Positions 26,356 through 34,369 of a DNA stretch of 51,909 bases are shown piece by piece; the stretch's first letter is position 1; the number at the start of each line of letters is the position of its first letter. The stretch spans positions 1-51,909 of the forward strand of contig CAJWAO010000007.1 of assembly GCA_913020765.1 (NCBI GenBank). The letters are read 5' to 3'. The DNA is from an uncultured Flavobacteriales bacterium (lineage in GTDB: Bacteria; Bacteroidota; Bacteroidia; Flavobacteriales_D; Crocinitomicaceae). The position numbers were made by a program, and so were the translations under genes. Below the pieces are notes generated by a model. That model was not told where the DNA came from. It worked only from the letters and a program-made list of their open reading frames with translations, and ran no database searches.

Positions 26356-27213
26356 ATGAAACTACACGTTCTAAATACAGGCTATTTTAAGCTCGATGGA
26401 GGAGCAATGTTCGGTGTGGTTCCTAAAAGCTTGTGGTCACGAACAAATCCACCAGATCAAAATAACATGTGCTCCTGGGCTCTGAGAAGCCTTCTCATAG
26501 AAGACGGAAAAAGATTGATACTCATTGATACGGGTATGGGAGAAAAGCAGTCTGATAAGTTTTTTTCGTATTACCATCCGCATGGTGAGGACGCATTGGA
26601 TAAAAATCTAAAAAAATTAGGTTACTCCCGGAATGACATTACAGACGTTTTCCTGACCCATTTACATTTTGACCATTGCGGAGGAGCAGTGGAATGGAAC
26701 AAACAAAGAAACGGGTACCGACCAGCGTTTAAAAATGCTCGGTATTGGAGTACCAAAAATCATTGGGAGTGGGCAGTTAACCCAAATGAACGGGAAAAGG
26801 CATCTTTTTTGAAAGAAAATATACTTCCCATTCAAGAGAGTGGACAACTTCATTTTATCCAACAAAGTGAGGACTATGCAAAAAATGTCTTTCCTAATTT
26901 TGATGTACTCTTTGTCAATGGACATACTGAAAGCATGATGATTCCACACATTCGATATAAGGGTAAGACACTTGTTTTTATGGCTGACCTTCTGCCAAGT
27001 GCTGGTCACATACCTGTGCCCTATGTGATGGGGTATGATGTACGTCCTCTGATTACAATGAAGGAAAAAGGAAGGTTTTTGGAAAAGGCGCAAAGGGAGG
27101 ATTACATTCTTTTTTTTGAGCATGATTCCATAAACGAATGTTGTACCCTCAAGGAAACAGAAAAAGGAATAAGACTAGACAATGCTTTTGATTTTAATTC
27201 TTTGTTTTCTTGA
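26356..27213 (+). CDS. MBL-fold metallo-hydrolase
   Basis: A 285-residue cytoplasmic protein (no signal peptide) of the metallo-beta-lactamase fold. The di-metal motif HLHFDH is complete (H102, H104, D106, H107), with H190 in NGHTESMM, an Asp in VFMADLLPSAGH, and a late His in FFEHDS as the other ligands. The N-terminal LIDTGMGEKQ is typical of the lactonase/quorum-quenching-like branch, but substrate cannot be assigned. It lies 12 nt after kup and its stop codon overlaps a small TTG-initiated ORF. Confidence 0.85.
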   Translation: MKLHVLNTGYFKLDGGAMFGVVPKSLWSRTNPPDQNNMCSWALRSLLIEDGKRLILIDTGMGEKQSDKFFSYYHPHGEDALDKNLKKLGYSRNDITDVFLTHLHFDHCGGAVEWNKQRNGYRPAFKNARYWSTKNHWEWAVNPNEREKASFLKENILPIQESGQLHFIQQSEDYAKNVFPNFDVLFVNGHTESMMIPHIRYKGKTLVFMADLLPSAGHIPVPYVMGYDVRPLITMKEKGRFLEKAQREDYILFFEHDSINECCTLKETEKGIRLDNAFDFNSLFS

Positions 27214-27374
27214 ATAAAACAAACCCGAAAGGTAAAAAACCAATAAAAGGATATTTCGAACAAGACCATTGGGATGACGATTCGGATGTTCCACCAATGG
27301 CACAGTCAGAAATTGAAATTGATTTTATTCGTACTAATTTAAACCGAAAAGCATGGATCACACACGTGGATTAA
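27210..27374 (+). CDS. Possible small protein with a TTG start (54 aa)
   Basis: An open frame of 54 codons exactly bridges the gap between the MBL hydrolase and the thioesterase. It would start at TTG 27210, which overlaps the upstream TGA as TTGA, the analogue of the common ATGA coupling, and ends at 27374 inside the thioesterase's first codons. The product is hydrophilic: a basic start (NKTNPKGKKPIKGY), an acidic middle (HWDDDSD), then a likely helix (SEIEIDFIRTNLNRKAW). I do not recognise the family. The only in-frame ATG would leave 25 residues. The fit to the gap and the coupled start are the main support. Confidence 0.5.
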   Translation: MNKTNPKGKKPIKGYFEQDHWDDDSDVPPMAQSEIEIDFIRTNLNRKAWITHVD

Positions 27375-27778
27375 AAACACCAAAGGAAATCATTCAAAAG
27401 ATGATGGAAAAAGATGCCTACAGCAATTGGTTGGGGCTCGAAGTCCTTTCCATCGAAAAAGGAAGCTGCACAATAACATGCGAAATAAAAGAAATTATGC
27501 AAAATGGTTTCTCGATAGCACACGGGGGGATTGCCTATTCTATTGCTGATACGACACTCGCATTTGCTGCAAACAGTTATGGTTACCAAAGCTTTAGTAT
27601 TGAAACTTCTATTTCTCACCTGCGAAAAGTACAAGTAAAAGATACCTTAAAGGCCACAACAAATGAGATTCACAGAGGAAAAAAAACAGGCGTCTATCAA
27701 ATAAATATAACCAATCAAGATGACGAGCTTGTTGCCGTATTTAAAGGCACAGTTTACATCTCAAAAATTCCTTGGTAA
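27353..27778 (+). CDS. PaaI-type hotdog-fold thioesterase
   Basis: A 141-residue acyl-CoA thioesterase of the PaaI family, the type that rescues CoA in phenylacetate degradation. The signature is clear: NGFSIAHGGIAYSIADTTLAFAA, with the Asp of ADTT at the catalytic site. The start region (IIQKMMEKDAYSNWLGLEV) also fits the family. No other paa catabolic genes are in the window, so the substrate may be another acyl-CoA; the FadN-like beta-oxidation enzyme nearby makes acyl-CoA housekeeping plausible. It overlaps the small TTG ORF and lies upstream of marR. Confidence 0.85.
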   Translation: MDHTRGLKTPKEIIQKMMEKDAYSNWLGLEVLSIEKGSCTITCEIKEIMQNGFSIAHGGIAYSIADTTLAFAANSYGYQSFSIETSISHLRKVQVKDTLKATTNEIHRGKKTGVYQINITNQDDELVAVFKGTVYISKIPW

Positions 27779-27779
27779 A

Positions 27780-27795
27780 ATTATGCATGCATAAT
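27780..27795. promoter_or_regulatory. 16-bp perfect palindrome, putative MarR operator
   Basis: ATTATGCATGCATAAT is its own reverse complement. It sits between the thioesterase stop and marR, directly before a near-match -7 box (TATTTTTA, 27797-27804) and 25 nt before the marR ATG. MarR-family dimers bind palindromes of about this size and commonly control their own gene, so this is a likely autoregulatory site. Confidence 0.55.
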
Positions 27796-27820
27796 ATATT
27801 TTTACTAAATTAGCCTCCTA

Positions 27821-28270
27821 ATGGCGCAGAATCAACCTTTGTTAATAGACTTCATGCTTCGGCATGCATGGCATAGAGTGTCCCGTATGTACAATAATAC
27901 GGCGCGTACCGAAGGAATGACAATGTCTGTTGGATTTATACTCATGATTGTAGAAAAAAGTGGTACACCAAGCACACAACTTGGCCCCAAAATGGGTATG
28001 GAACCAACATCCCTATCGAGAACGCTGAACAATATGGAAACAAATGGATTGATTGAAAGAAAAGAATATTCTGGTGACAAAAGAAAGGTAAATATCTTCC
28101 TGACAGAAAAAGGAGTAGCACAGAGAAAGCTAGTAAGAAACTTTCTTTTGGAATTTAACCAGAAAATCGCCTCAAAATTCAAGGAAAAAGATTTAAAAGG
28201 TTTTATGAACGTAATGAATGCTGTAGATCTGGCAATAGAGGATGTGGAAAACAGAAAGAATAACGAATAG
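27821..28270 (+). CDS. MarR family transcriptional regulator
   Basis: A 149-residue winged-helix regulator. The helix-turn-helix is the region TQLGPKMGMEPTSLSRTLNNMETNGLIERK, and the wing follows as GDKRKVNIFLTEKG; both are diagnostic of MarR. The N-terminal helices (LLIDFMLRHAWHRVSRMYN) and C-terminal helix form the dimer domain. It lies 16 nt upstream of a FadN-like beta-oxidation gene and downstream of a 16-bp palindrome, so it probably represses both genes and responds to an acyl-CoA-type signal. That ligand is inferred from family examples such as FadR-like or PaaR-like controls, not seen. Confidence 0.9.
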   Translation: MAQNQPLLIDFMLRHAWHRVSRMYNNTARTEGMTMSVGFILMIVEKSGTPSTQLGPKMGMEPTSLSRTLNNMETNGLIERKEYSGDKRKVNIFLTEKGVAQRKLVRNFLLEFNQKIASKFKEKDLKGFMNVMNAVDLAIEDVENRKNNE

Positions 28271-28286
28271 AAATTATACCTAGTTT

Positions 28287-30692
28287 ATGAAAAGATTTAT
28301 TAGAAAAGTAGCCGTTTTAGGTTCAGGGGTAATGGGCTCGAGAATTGCATGCCACTTTGCAAATGTGGGATGCGAAGTTATACTACTCGATATTGCACCA
28401 AAAGAGCTTGATGAAGTAGAAGTAAAAAAAGGATTAAGTCTAGAATCTTCTGCAGTTAAAAATCGTATTGTCAATCAATCGCTCCAATTTGCGCTCAAGT
28501 CAAACCCCTCTCCTATTTACCGTAAATCGTTTGCCTCTCGCATTGAGACCGGTAATTTCGATGATGATCTCAATAAAATCAAAGACTGTGATTGGGTCAT
28601 TGAGGTGATTGTTGAGCGGCTTGATATTAAGCAACAGCTCTTTGAGAAAGTTGAACTCCATAGAAAAGCGGGGACCTTAATTTCATCAAACACCTCTGGT
28701 ATACCAATCCACATGATGCTTGAAGGACGAAGTGAAGATTTTCAAAAACACTTTTGTGGCACGCACTTTTTCAATCCTCCACGATACCTTCAGTTGCTTG
28801 AGATCATCCCCACACCTAAAACAGAAGAGAGCGTCGTGGATTTTCTCATGGAGTATGGAGCAAAAATTCTTGGAAAGAAAACAGTACTCTGTAAAGACAC
28901 CCCTGCCTTCATAGCAAACCGTGTTGGTGTATATTCCATTATGGCATTGTTTCATGCAGTCAAGGAGATGGGCTTCTCGGTAGTCGAAGTTGATAAATTA
29001 TCGGGTCCAATCCTCGGCAGGCCGAAATCTGCAACCTTCAGAACCTGTGATGTTGTCGGGCTAGATACCTTGGTTCACGTCGCAAACGGTTTAAAACAAA
29101 ACTGCCCCGATGATGAGGAAAAAGACCTTTTTGAGCTTCCCGACTATATCTCCAAAATGGTAGAAAATAACTGGCTTGGATCGAAATCGGGACAAGGTTT
29201 CTACAAGAAAGAAAAAGATGAAAATGGTAAAAAAACAATTTTAGAGCTAGACCTAAACACCCTAGAATATAAAAAATCCGAAAAGGTGAAATTCCCGACT
29301 CTAGAAATGGCCAAACCAATAGAGGATTTAAAGCAAAGAACAAAAATGCTTGTTATGGGCATGGATAAAGCAGGTGAATTTTACAGAAAAATTTTCGGTG
29401 GTCTGTTGGCATATGTATCAAATAGAATTCCAGAGATTTCGGATGAGTTTTACAAAATAGACGATGCATTGAAAGCTGGTTTCGGTTGGGAACTTGGACC
29501 ATTTGAGTCCTGGGATCTATTTGGTTATGAACAAGGTGTTAAATTTATTAAAGATGCCGACAAAACAATGGGTGCGGCGATTGATGAAATGCGGGAGGCG
29601 GGAATGACCTCTTTCTACAAATCAGAAAACGGTCGAAAAATGTTTTTTGATATGGCCTCAAAAAGTTATAAAGTTATTCCAGGAACGGAAGACCTTGTAG
29701 ACCTCAATGCACTTCGGGAAGACAATAAAGTATGGGGGAATTCAGATTGTACGCTTGTTCATCTTGGAGACGGTATATTAAATTTAGAATTCCACACCAA
29801 AATGAATACGATTGGAGGCGGTGTACTCCAAGGAATTCAAAAATCGATAGATCTTACTGAAAGTGAATACAAAGGACTTGTAATATCAAATACAGGTCAA
29901 AACTTTTCTGCGGGTGCGAATGTCGGAATGATTTTTATGATGGCAGCAGATCAAGACTTTGATGAATTGAATTTTGCTGTCAAAGCATTCCAAGATACAA
30001 CAATGCGAATCAGGTATTGTAATGTACCTGTTGTTGTAGCCCCTCACAACATGGCACTTGGCGGCGGATGTGAAATCGCTTTACATGCCGATAAGGTTGT
30101 TGCCCATGCAGAGCTTTATATGGGACTTGTTGAGTTTGGGGTTGGACTTATTCCTGGAGGTGGAGGAACGAAAGAGTTCGCAAAAAGATTCTCAGATGAA
30201 CTCCACTCAGGTGACATCAAAATTAATCGATTAAGAGATAGATTTTTAACAGTTGGCCAAGCAAAGGTTTCCATGTCCGCCTATGAGGCATTTGATTATG
30301 GCTATCTGCGTGAAGGTATTGATGAAGTCGTTGTTTCAAGAGCGCATCAGTTGGCTAGAGCAAAGGCCGCCTGCCTTGAAATGTTTGATAAAGGGTATGT
30401 CCCACCTAAAAGAGAAAAAAATATTAAAGTTATCGGCCAGGAAGGGCTAGGGATCGTATATGTGGGAGCCAACTCAATGCTCTCAGGAAACTACATGTCC
30501 GAACATGATCGGGTCATTTCTGAAAAATTAGGTTTTGTATTATGTGGAGGTGACTTATCAGAAAATACAGTCGTTTCAGAGCAGTATCTCCTAGATCTGG
30601 AAAGAAAAGCCTTTTTGGAATTATGTCGAGAAAAAAAGACCCTCGAGCGTATCGAAAGTATTGTAAAATTTGGGAAAATACTCAGAAACTAG
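28287..30692 (+). CDS. FadN-like 3-hydroxyacyl-CoA dehydrogenase / enoyl-CoA hydratase
   Basis: An 801-residue two-domain beta-oxidation enzyme. The N-terminal half is the NAD-binding 3-hydroxyacyl-CoA dehydrogenase (VAVLGSGVMGSRIACHFANVG, then HFFNPPRYLQLLEIIP), and the C-terminal half is an enoyl-CoA hydratase of the crotonase fold (NTGQNFSAGANVGM and GGGCEIALHADKVV, then GLIPGGGGTKEF). This order is that of Bacillus FadN and is the reverse of E. coli FadB. In many Flavobacteriia a thiolase and an acyl-CoA dehydrogenase follow it; here the next gene is convergent, so those are missing locally. Its stop codon overlaps the convergent OmpA-family stop. Confidence 0.92.
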   Translation: MKRFIRKVAVLGSGVMGSRIACHFANVGCEVILLDIAPKELDEVEVKKGLSLESSAVKNRIVNQSLQFALKSNPSPIYRKSFASRIETGNFDDDLNKIKDCDWVIEVIVERLDIKQQLFEKVELHRKAGTLISSNTSGIPIHMMLEGRSEDFQKHFCGTHFFNPPRYLQLLEIIPTPKTEESVVDFLMEYGAKILGKKTVLCKDTPAFIANRVGVYSIMALFHAVKEMGFSVVEVDKLSGPILGRPKSATFRTCDVVGLDTLVHVANGLKQNCPDDEEKDLFELPDYISKMVENNWLGSKSGQGFYKKEKDENGKKTILELDLNTLEYKKSEKVKFPTLEMAKPIEDLKQRTKMLVMGMDKAGEFYRKIFGGLLAYVSNRIPEISDEFYKIDDALKAGFGWELGPFESWDLFGYEQGVKFIKDADKTMGAAIDEMREAGMTSFYKSENGRKMFFDMASKSYKVIPGTEDLVDLNALREDNKVWGNSDCTLVHLGDGILNLEFHTKMNTIGGGVLQGIQKSIDLTESEYKGLVISNTGQNFSAGANVGMIFMMAADQDFDELNFAVKAFQDTTMRIRYCNVPVVVAPHNMALGGGCEIALHADKVVAHAELYMGLVEFGVGLIPGGGGTKEFAKRFSDELHSGDIKINRLRDRFLTVGQAKVSMSAYEAFDYGYLREGIDEVVVSRAHQLARAKAACLEMFDKGYVPPKREKNIKVIGQEGLGIVYVGANSMLSGNYMSEHDRVISEKLGFVLCGGDLSENTVVSEQYLLDLERKAFLELCREKKTLERIESIVKFGKILRN

Positions 30693-32239
30693 TGGCTCAA
30701 TATTTTTACAGAAACACGTCTATTCATTGATCTATTTTCGTCAGTATTACCAGTATTAACTGGCTTTTCTTCGCCATAGAATTTTATTGCGAACTGGTTT
30801 TTATGCAATCCTGTATGCTTTATAATATAACGCTGAACGGACAATGCTCTCTTCTCTGATAAATCGAGATTATATTTATCAGAACCTACTTGATCCGCGT
30901 GCCCATTTATGTGAATGAGCGAATTTTCATTAATGGACTGAAGTAAATTTTTCAATTTAAAGATTTCAGCTGAAGGAATATCAAAATTGTCGAATTCAAA
31001 GTAAATAACTGAATTTAAATGATCAGTTTCTGAAATCGGTGCTGCCTGTGTACCATCTTTGGTTACAGTACCCTGATGCGCTAAAAAATCAATTTGGAAC
31101 TCTTTGTATAGATTGGAATTAGATGCTATCTTTTGTCTGTGATAGCGGTTCTTTGAATCAACAACAAAAACTTCAGCAGATGAAAAACTAGAGGGGATGG
31201 TGATAGAATATCTTCCATTTTCATCTGAAGATGTTTCACCAATTAAATTACCCTCTGACATAATTCGAACTATCTTCTGAGCTGGCTGATCATTAAGCTT
31301 AATTTTACCAAATACAAGTATCCTTGGCTCTGGCTTTAAAGACACTTGTGCTTCATTTAAATTGGCAAAGTAGATATCTAGATCACGAATAAAATAGGCA
31401 GCATCACCCCTACCAGAAATTACAAAACCTCTATCATCTTTTCTTGTATTAAAAGGTTTCCCAATATTCACAGGTTCTTCCGCATTTGTACCATTCCATT
31501 TGGCTTGAAAAATATCTAGTTTGCCAAATCCACCATGTCCATCTGAGGAAAAATAAATGGTTTTATTGTCAGCTGCAATATATACGGAGCGTTCGTCCCC
31601 ACCCGTACTTACATGCAAGAGCTTAGGAAAAGTCCATACGCCATTTTTTTTAACACTAAAATAAAGATCCATATTCCCCTTGTACTCAGCACCGCATGCA
31701 ACGATAAATAGATTACCATCTGGTGAAACAGCCATCCCGTCGGTAGCATAACCCATATTTAATGCTGAATACTTTCTAAAGAACTGATTAATGCCTCCTC
31801 CTAAACCTTTGATATTTGTTAATTTCCCGTTGATGATCTCAGCCTCATAATAAGGCCCTCCCGAGGATTCCCAATAATTTAACCAACTTTGAAAATAAAT
31901 TTTTTCGCCGTCATACGAAACGGATGGCTCATCCTCGCCATTTTCAGTGTTAATTTGATTCACATACTCTGGAGCCATCCAAGCTGAATCTTTATAAATA
32001 GTTTTGTAAATATCTCCATCACCAAACGAGTTTATAAAAGGCTTTTTTCTTGTCGACATAAAATAGAGCTCTTTCCCGTTTGGCATTATGGAAAGATTAC
32101 ATTCTCTAAAATTCGTATTTAGTATATCCAGAGGTATAATTTCAACATGCTCATTATTATTTAAGACGTCAATGTCTTGGCTCATAACATACGTTAGAGG
32201 CAGTACTAAAAAACATATGAAACGAAACACATTTGCCAT
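30689..32239 (-). CDS. OmpA-family outer membrane protein with PD40-type repeats
   Basis: A 516-residue exported protein (signal ending LPLTYVMSQ). Residues about 45-290 contain PD40/WD40-like repeats (MPNGKELYFMSTRKK, SYDGEKIYFQSW, AADNKTIYFSSDGHGGFGKLD), then a small beta-sandwich near 300-375. The C-terminal 120 residues are an OmpA peptidoglycan-binding domain: VIYFEFDNFDIPSAE and INGHADQVGSDKYNLDLSEKR. This layout is common in Bacteroidota envelope proteins linked to T9SS and gliding (PorE-like), but I cannot assign it to that complex from sequence alone. It is convergent with the FadN-like gene. Confidence 0.88.
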   Translation of the reverse strand: MANVFRFICFLVLPLTYVMSQDIDVLNNNEHVEIIPLDILNTNFRECNLSIMPNGKELYFMSTRKKPFINSFGDGDIYKTIYKDSAWMAPEYVNQINTENGEDEPSVSYDGEKIYFQSWLNYWESSGGPYYEAEIINGKLTNIKGLGGGINQFFRKYSALNMGYATDGMAVSPDGNLFIVACGAEYKGNMDLYFSVKKNGVWTFPKLLHVSTGGDERSVYIAADNKTIYFSSDGHGGFGKLDIFQAKWNGTNAEEPVNIGKPFNTRKDDRGFVISGRGDAAYFIRDLDIYFANLNEAQVSLKPEPRILVFGKIKLNDQPAQKIVRIMSEGNLIGETSSDENGRYSITIPSSFSSAEVFVVDSKNRYHRQKIASNSNLYKEFQIDFLAHQGTVTKDGTQAAPISETDHLNSVIYFEFDNFDIPSAEIFKLKNLLQSINENSLIHINGHADQVGSDKYNLDLSEKRALSVQRYIIKHTGLHKNQFAIKFYGEEKPVNTGNTDENRSMNRRVSVKILSH

Positions 32240-32395
32240 GACCTATATTTTGAATTCAATTTAATGATTTTGTTACAAATGATTTTGAAAAAAGTGTTTT
32301 ACATTCGAAAAAATAAGTTTACTTTTGTATCTCCTTTTTGGATTGAACATGTTTTGAATCTGACTGTCGTCAGAGATCGCAAGATTAAAAAATTT

Positions 32396-32469
32396 GGTCT
32401 GGTAGTTCAGTTGGTTAGAATACCTGCCTGTCACGCAGGGGGTCGCGGGTTCGAGTCCCGTCCAGACCG
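32396..32469 (+). tRNA. tRNA-Asp (anticodon GTC)
   Basis: A 74-nt tRNA. The acceptor stem GGTCTGG pairs with CCAGACC followed by discriminator G. The anticodon arm is CCTGC-CTGTCAC-GCAGG, anticodon GTC, and the T arm is CGGG-type around GGGTTCGAGTCCC. CCA is not encoded. A strong terminator follows 26 nt later. Confidence 0.96.
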
Positions 32470-32494
32470 CAAGCCCATATGGCTGTGGGATTAG

Positions 32495-32538
32495 AAAAGC
32501 CTTGAGAGTATCAATTTCTCAAGGCTTTTTGTTTTTTC
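32495..32538 (+). terminator. Rho-independent terminator after tRNA-Asp
   Basis: A 13-bp perfect stem: AAAAGCCTTGAGA (32495-32507) with TCTCAAGGCTTTT (32517-32529), a 9-nt loop and a T-rich tail. It closes the tRNA-Asp transcript. Confidence 0.92.
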
Positions 32539-32631
32539 CAGTATTACAGGCAACTTTTATTCATAAAATTCATCTTATATATAGGGTACGTATAGCCGAA
32601 TAATTTATTTTTTTTATTAGTAATATCGATC

Positions 32632-33216
32632 ATGGAAATACTGAAACAATTCATTGTAATCATATCTGCACTCATCTTCGTTACCACAACTGGTTGCAAC
32701 AACTCAGAAGCTGAAAAAGAAATTATTGCGCTAAAAGCAGAAATAGCATTGCTCAGAAAAAATGAAGGTATCGTAATGGATCCAATCTCTGAAAAACGGG
32801 AGGAAATCATTGAACGCTATAGCACGGGGGAAAAAAAGTTGGTGGTGACCTATGCTGGCTCCGGTAGCTATGAGTTTGTCTCGAAAAGGATGACCTATTA
32901 CCCAAATGGCCAAATCAAAGAGGAAGAAAACTATCAAAACTCAGAATTACATGGAGATTACAGAGAGTATTATAAGAATGGTCAAATCTCTGTTAAATGC
33001 ACCTATAATGAAGGTAAAAAAAACGGAGAATTTTTTGAGTTCTATCATGATGGTGTCGTTTGGGAACATGGATATTTTACGAATGGAGACTATGATGGAG
33101 AATATACAACCTATTTTATTGATGGTAAAATAAAAAGCTCCGAACTCTATAAAAAAGGCGACCGTATTGAGGCAACATGGTATGACAATAAGGGTAATAT
33201 TGAGTATCAGAATTAA
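32632..33216 (+). CDS. MORN-type repeat lipoprotein
   Basis: A 194-residue lipoprotein (signal ending VTTTGC, Cys22). After a short coiled-coil-like stretch (EAEKEIIALKAEIALLRK) come four or more repeats of the MORN_2 type: YYPNGQIKEEENYQN, YYKNGQISVKCTYNEG, FYHDGVVWEHGYFTNG, YFIDGKIKSSELYKKG. Databases often call such proteins YwqK-family antitoxins, but no toxin gene is adjacent and the lipid anchor argues for an envelope role. A second MORN-type lipoprotein is at 43102-43512. Confidence 0.85.
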   Translation: MEILKQFIVIISALIFVTTTGCNNSEAEKEIIALKAEIALLRKNEGIVMDPISEKREEIIERYSTGEKKLVVTYAGSGSYEFVSKRMTYYPNGQIKEEENYQNSELHGDYREYYKNGQISVKCTYNEGKKNGEFFEFYHDGVVWEHGYFTNGDYDGEYTTYFIDGKIKSSELYKKGDRIEATWYDNKGNIEYQN

Positions 33217-33310
33217 TTACCTTATCCCAAAACCCTTCAAAACAAGAATGCTTTAACCTACACAAAGTAGAATAACTTTACCCTTTGAGCTCAATAAGAA
33301 TGTCTTTTAT

Positions 33311-33318
33311 TAATTTTG
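33311..33318 (+). promoter_or_regulatory. Putative promoter for ribD
   Basis: TAATTTTG matches TAnnTTTG exactly, 19 nt before the ribD ATG. A TTG at 33285-33287 sits 23 nt upstream, within the 17-23 nt spacing described for Flavobacterium promoters. This is the only upstream region in the window where I find both elements. Confidence 0.55.
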
Positions 33319-33337
33319 AAAGCGCGAAATAGGGTTT

Positions 33338-34369
33338 ATGACTGATGAAATTTACATGCAAAGATGCATCGACATCGCCAAAAGGGGAATTCGGGCTGTA
33401 GCCCCAAACCCAATGGTAGGTTGTGTGCTAGTTGTTGAGGGTAAAATCATAGGAGAAGGATACCATGAGCGATATGGTGAGGCGCATGCAGAGGTCAATG
33501 CCATAAACAATGTCTCCAATCAAAACCTTCTTAAGAATGCGACCCTTTATGTCTCACTTGAACCTTGCTCACACACAGGTAAAACACCGCCATGTTGCGA
33601 CTTGCTTATCCAAAATGGTATCAAAAAAGTCGTTGTTGGTACGAAAGACCCAAATCCATTGGTAGGTGGTAAAGGGATAGAGAAATTGAAAAATAGCGGT
33701 ATTGAGGTGTCAGAAGGCATTTTAAAAGATCAATGTCTTGAGCTGAATAAACGTTTTTTTACCTTTCACGAAAAGCAACGACCCTATGTTATTCTAAAAT
33801 GGGCCCAAACATTAGATGGATTTTTAGATCAAATTCGCAAAGACGGAGAACAGAAAATCAATTGGATATCAGAACCTGAAACGAAAACGCTTGTGCATAA
33901 GTGGCGTAGTGAGGAACAGAGCATTTTGGTTGGAAGAAATACAATTACAAATGATAATCCATCTTTAACGGTTAGAGATTATGGGGGTATGAATCCCATT
34001 AGACTGGTCATCGACAGCCAGCTACAAATCAGTGGTAACTTGAATATCTATTCAAAAGACGCGCCTACCATTGTATTTAATAGAGTAAAAGACAAGAAGG
34101 AAAACAATGTGGAATGGATTAAAATAAAAGAAACTAGCACCAATAGCATCCTTAAAGAACTCTATAGGCGTGGTATTCAGTCAGTATTTGTAGAAGGCGG
34201 AAGCCGAACTTTACAATACTTCATAATCGATAATTTATGGGACGAAGCAAGAGTTATTGTTGGTCAAAAATACTTCAAAGAAGGATACAAAGCCCCAATC
34301 ATTAATAAGGTACCCGTTAAATCGATGCCCTTTGGCAAAGATATGATCCACTATTATAAGCGAAAATGA
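33338..34369 (+). CDS. ribD: Bifunctional diaminohydroxyphosphoribosylaminopyrimidine deaminase / reductase
   Basis: Carries out the second and third steps of riboflavin synthesis. It is 343 residues. The N-terminal deaminase has the zinc ligands H50 with E52 as catalytic acid (HAEVNAI), C77 and C86 (PCSHTGKTPPC). The C-terminal reductase domain contains ILKWAQTLDGFLD, WRSEEQSILVGRNTI, and FVEGGSRTLQYFI. It overlaps the EamA transporter gene by 4 nt (ATGA), indicating translational coupling. No riboswitch-like structure is evident in its short leader. Confidence 0.95.
   Translation: MTDEIYMQRCIDIAKRGIRAVAPNPMVGCVLVVEGKIIGEGYHERYGEAHAEVNAINNVSNQNLLKNATLYVSLEPCSHTGKTPPCCDLLIQNGIKKVVVGTKDPNPLVGGKGIEKLKNSGIEVSEGILKDQCLELNKRFFTFHEKQRPYVILKWAQTLDGFLDQIRKDGEQKINWISEPETKTLVHKWRSEEQSILVGRNTITNDNPSLTVRDYGGMNPIRLVIDSQLQISGNLNIYSKDAPTIVFNRVKDKKENNVEWIKIKETSTNSILKELYRRGIQSVFVEGGSRTLQYFIIDNLWDEARVIVGQKYFKEGYKAPIINKVPVKSMPFGKDMIHYYKRK

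Noticed and set aside
26662-27123. 153-codon minus-strand frame opposite the MBL hydrolase
   Set aside because: Antisense to a protein with complete metal-binding motifs. The product has no recognisable domain.
32264-32494. Open frame covering tRNA-Asp
   Set aside because: It reads straight through a complete tRNA and ends before the terminator. It has no support as a gene.
32632-33216. Toxin-antitoxin system based on the YwqK-antitoxin label
   Set aside because: The protein is a secreted MORN-repeat lipoprotein and no toxin gene lies next to it.
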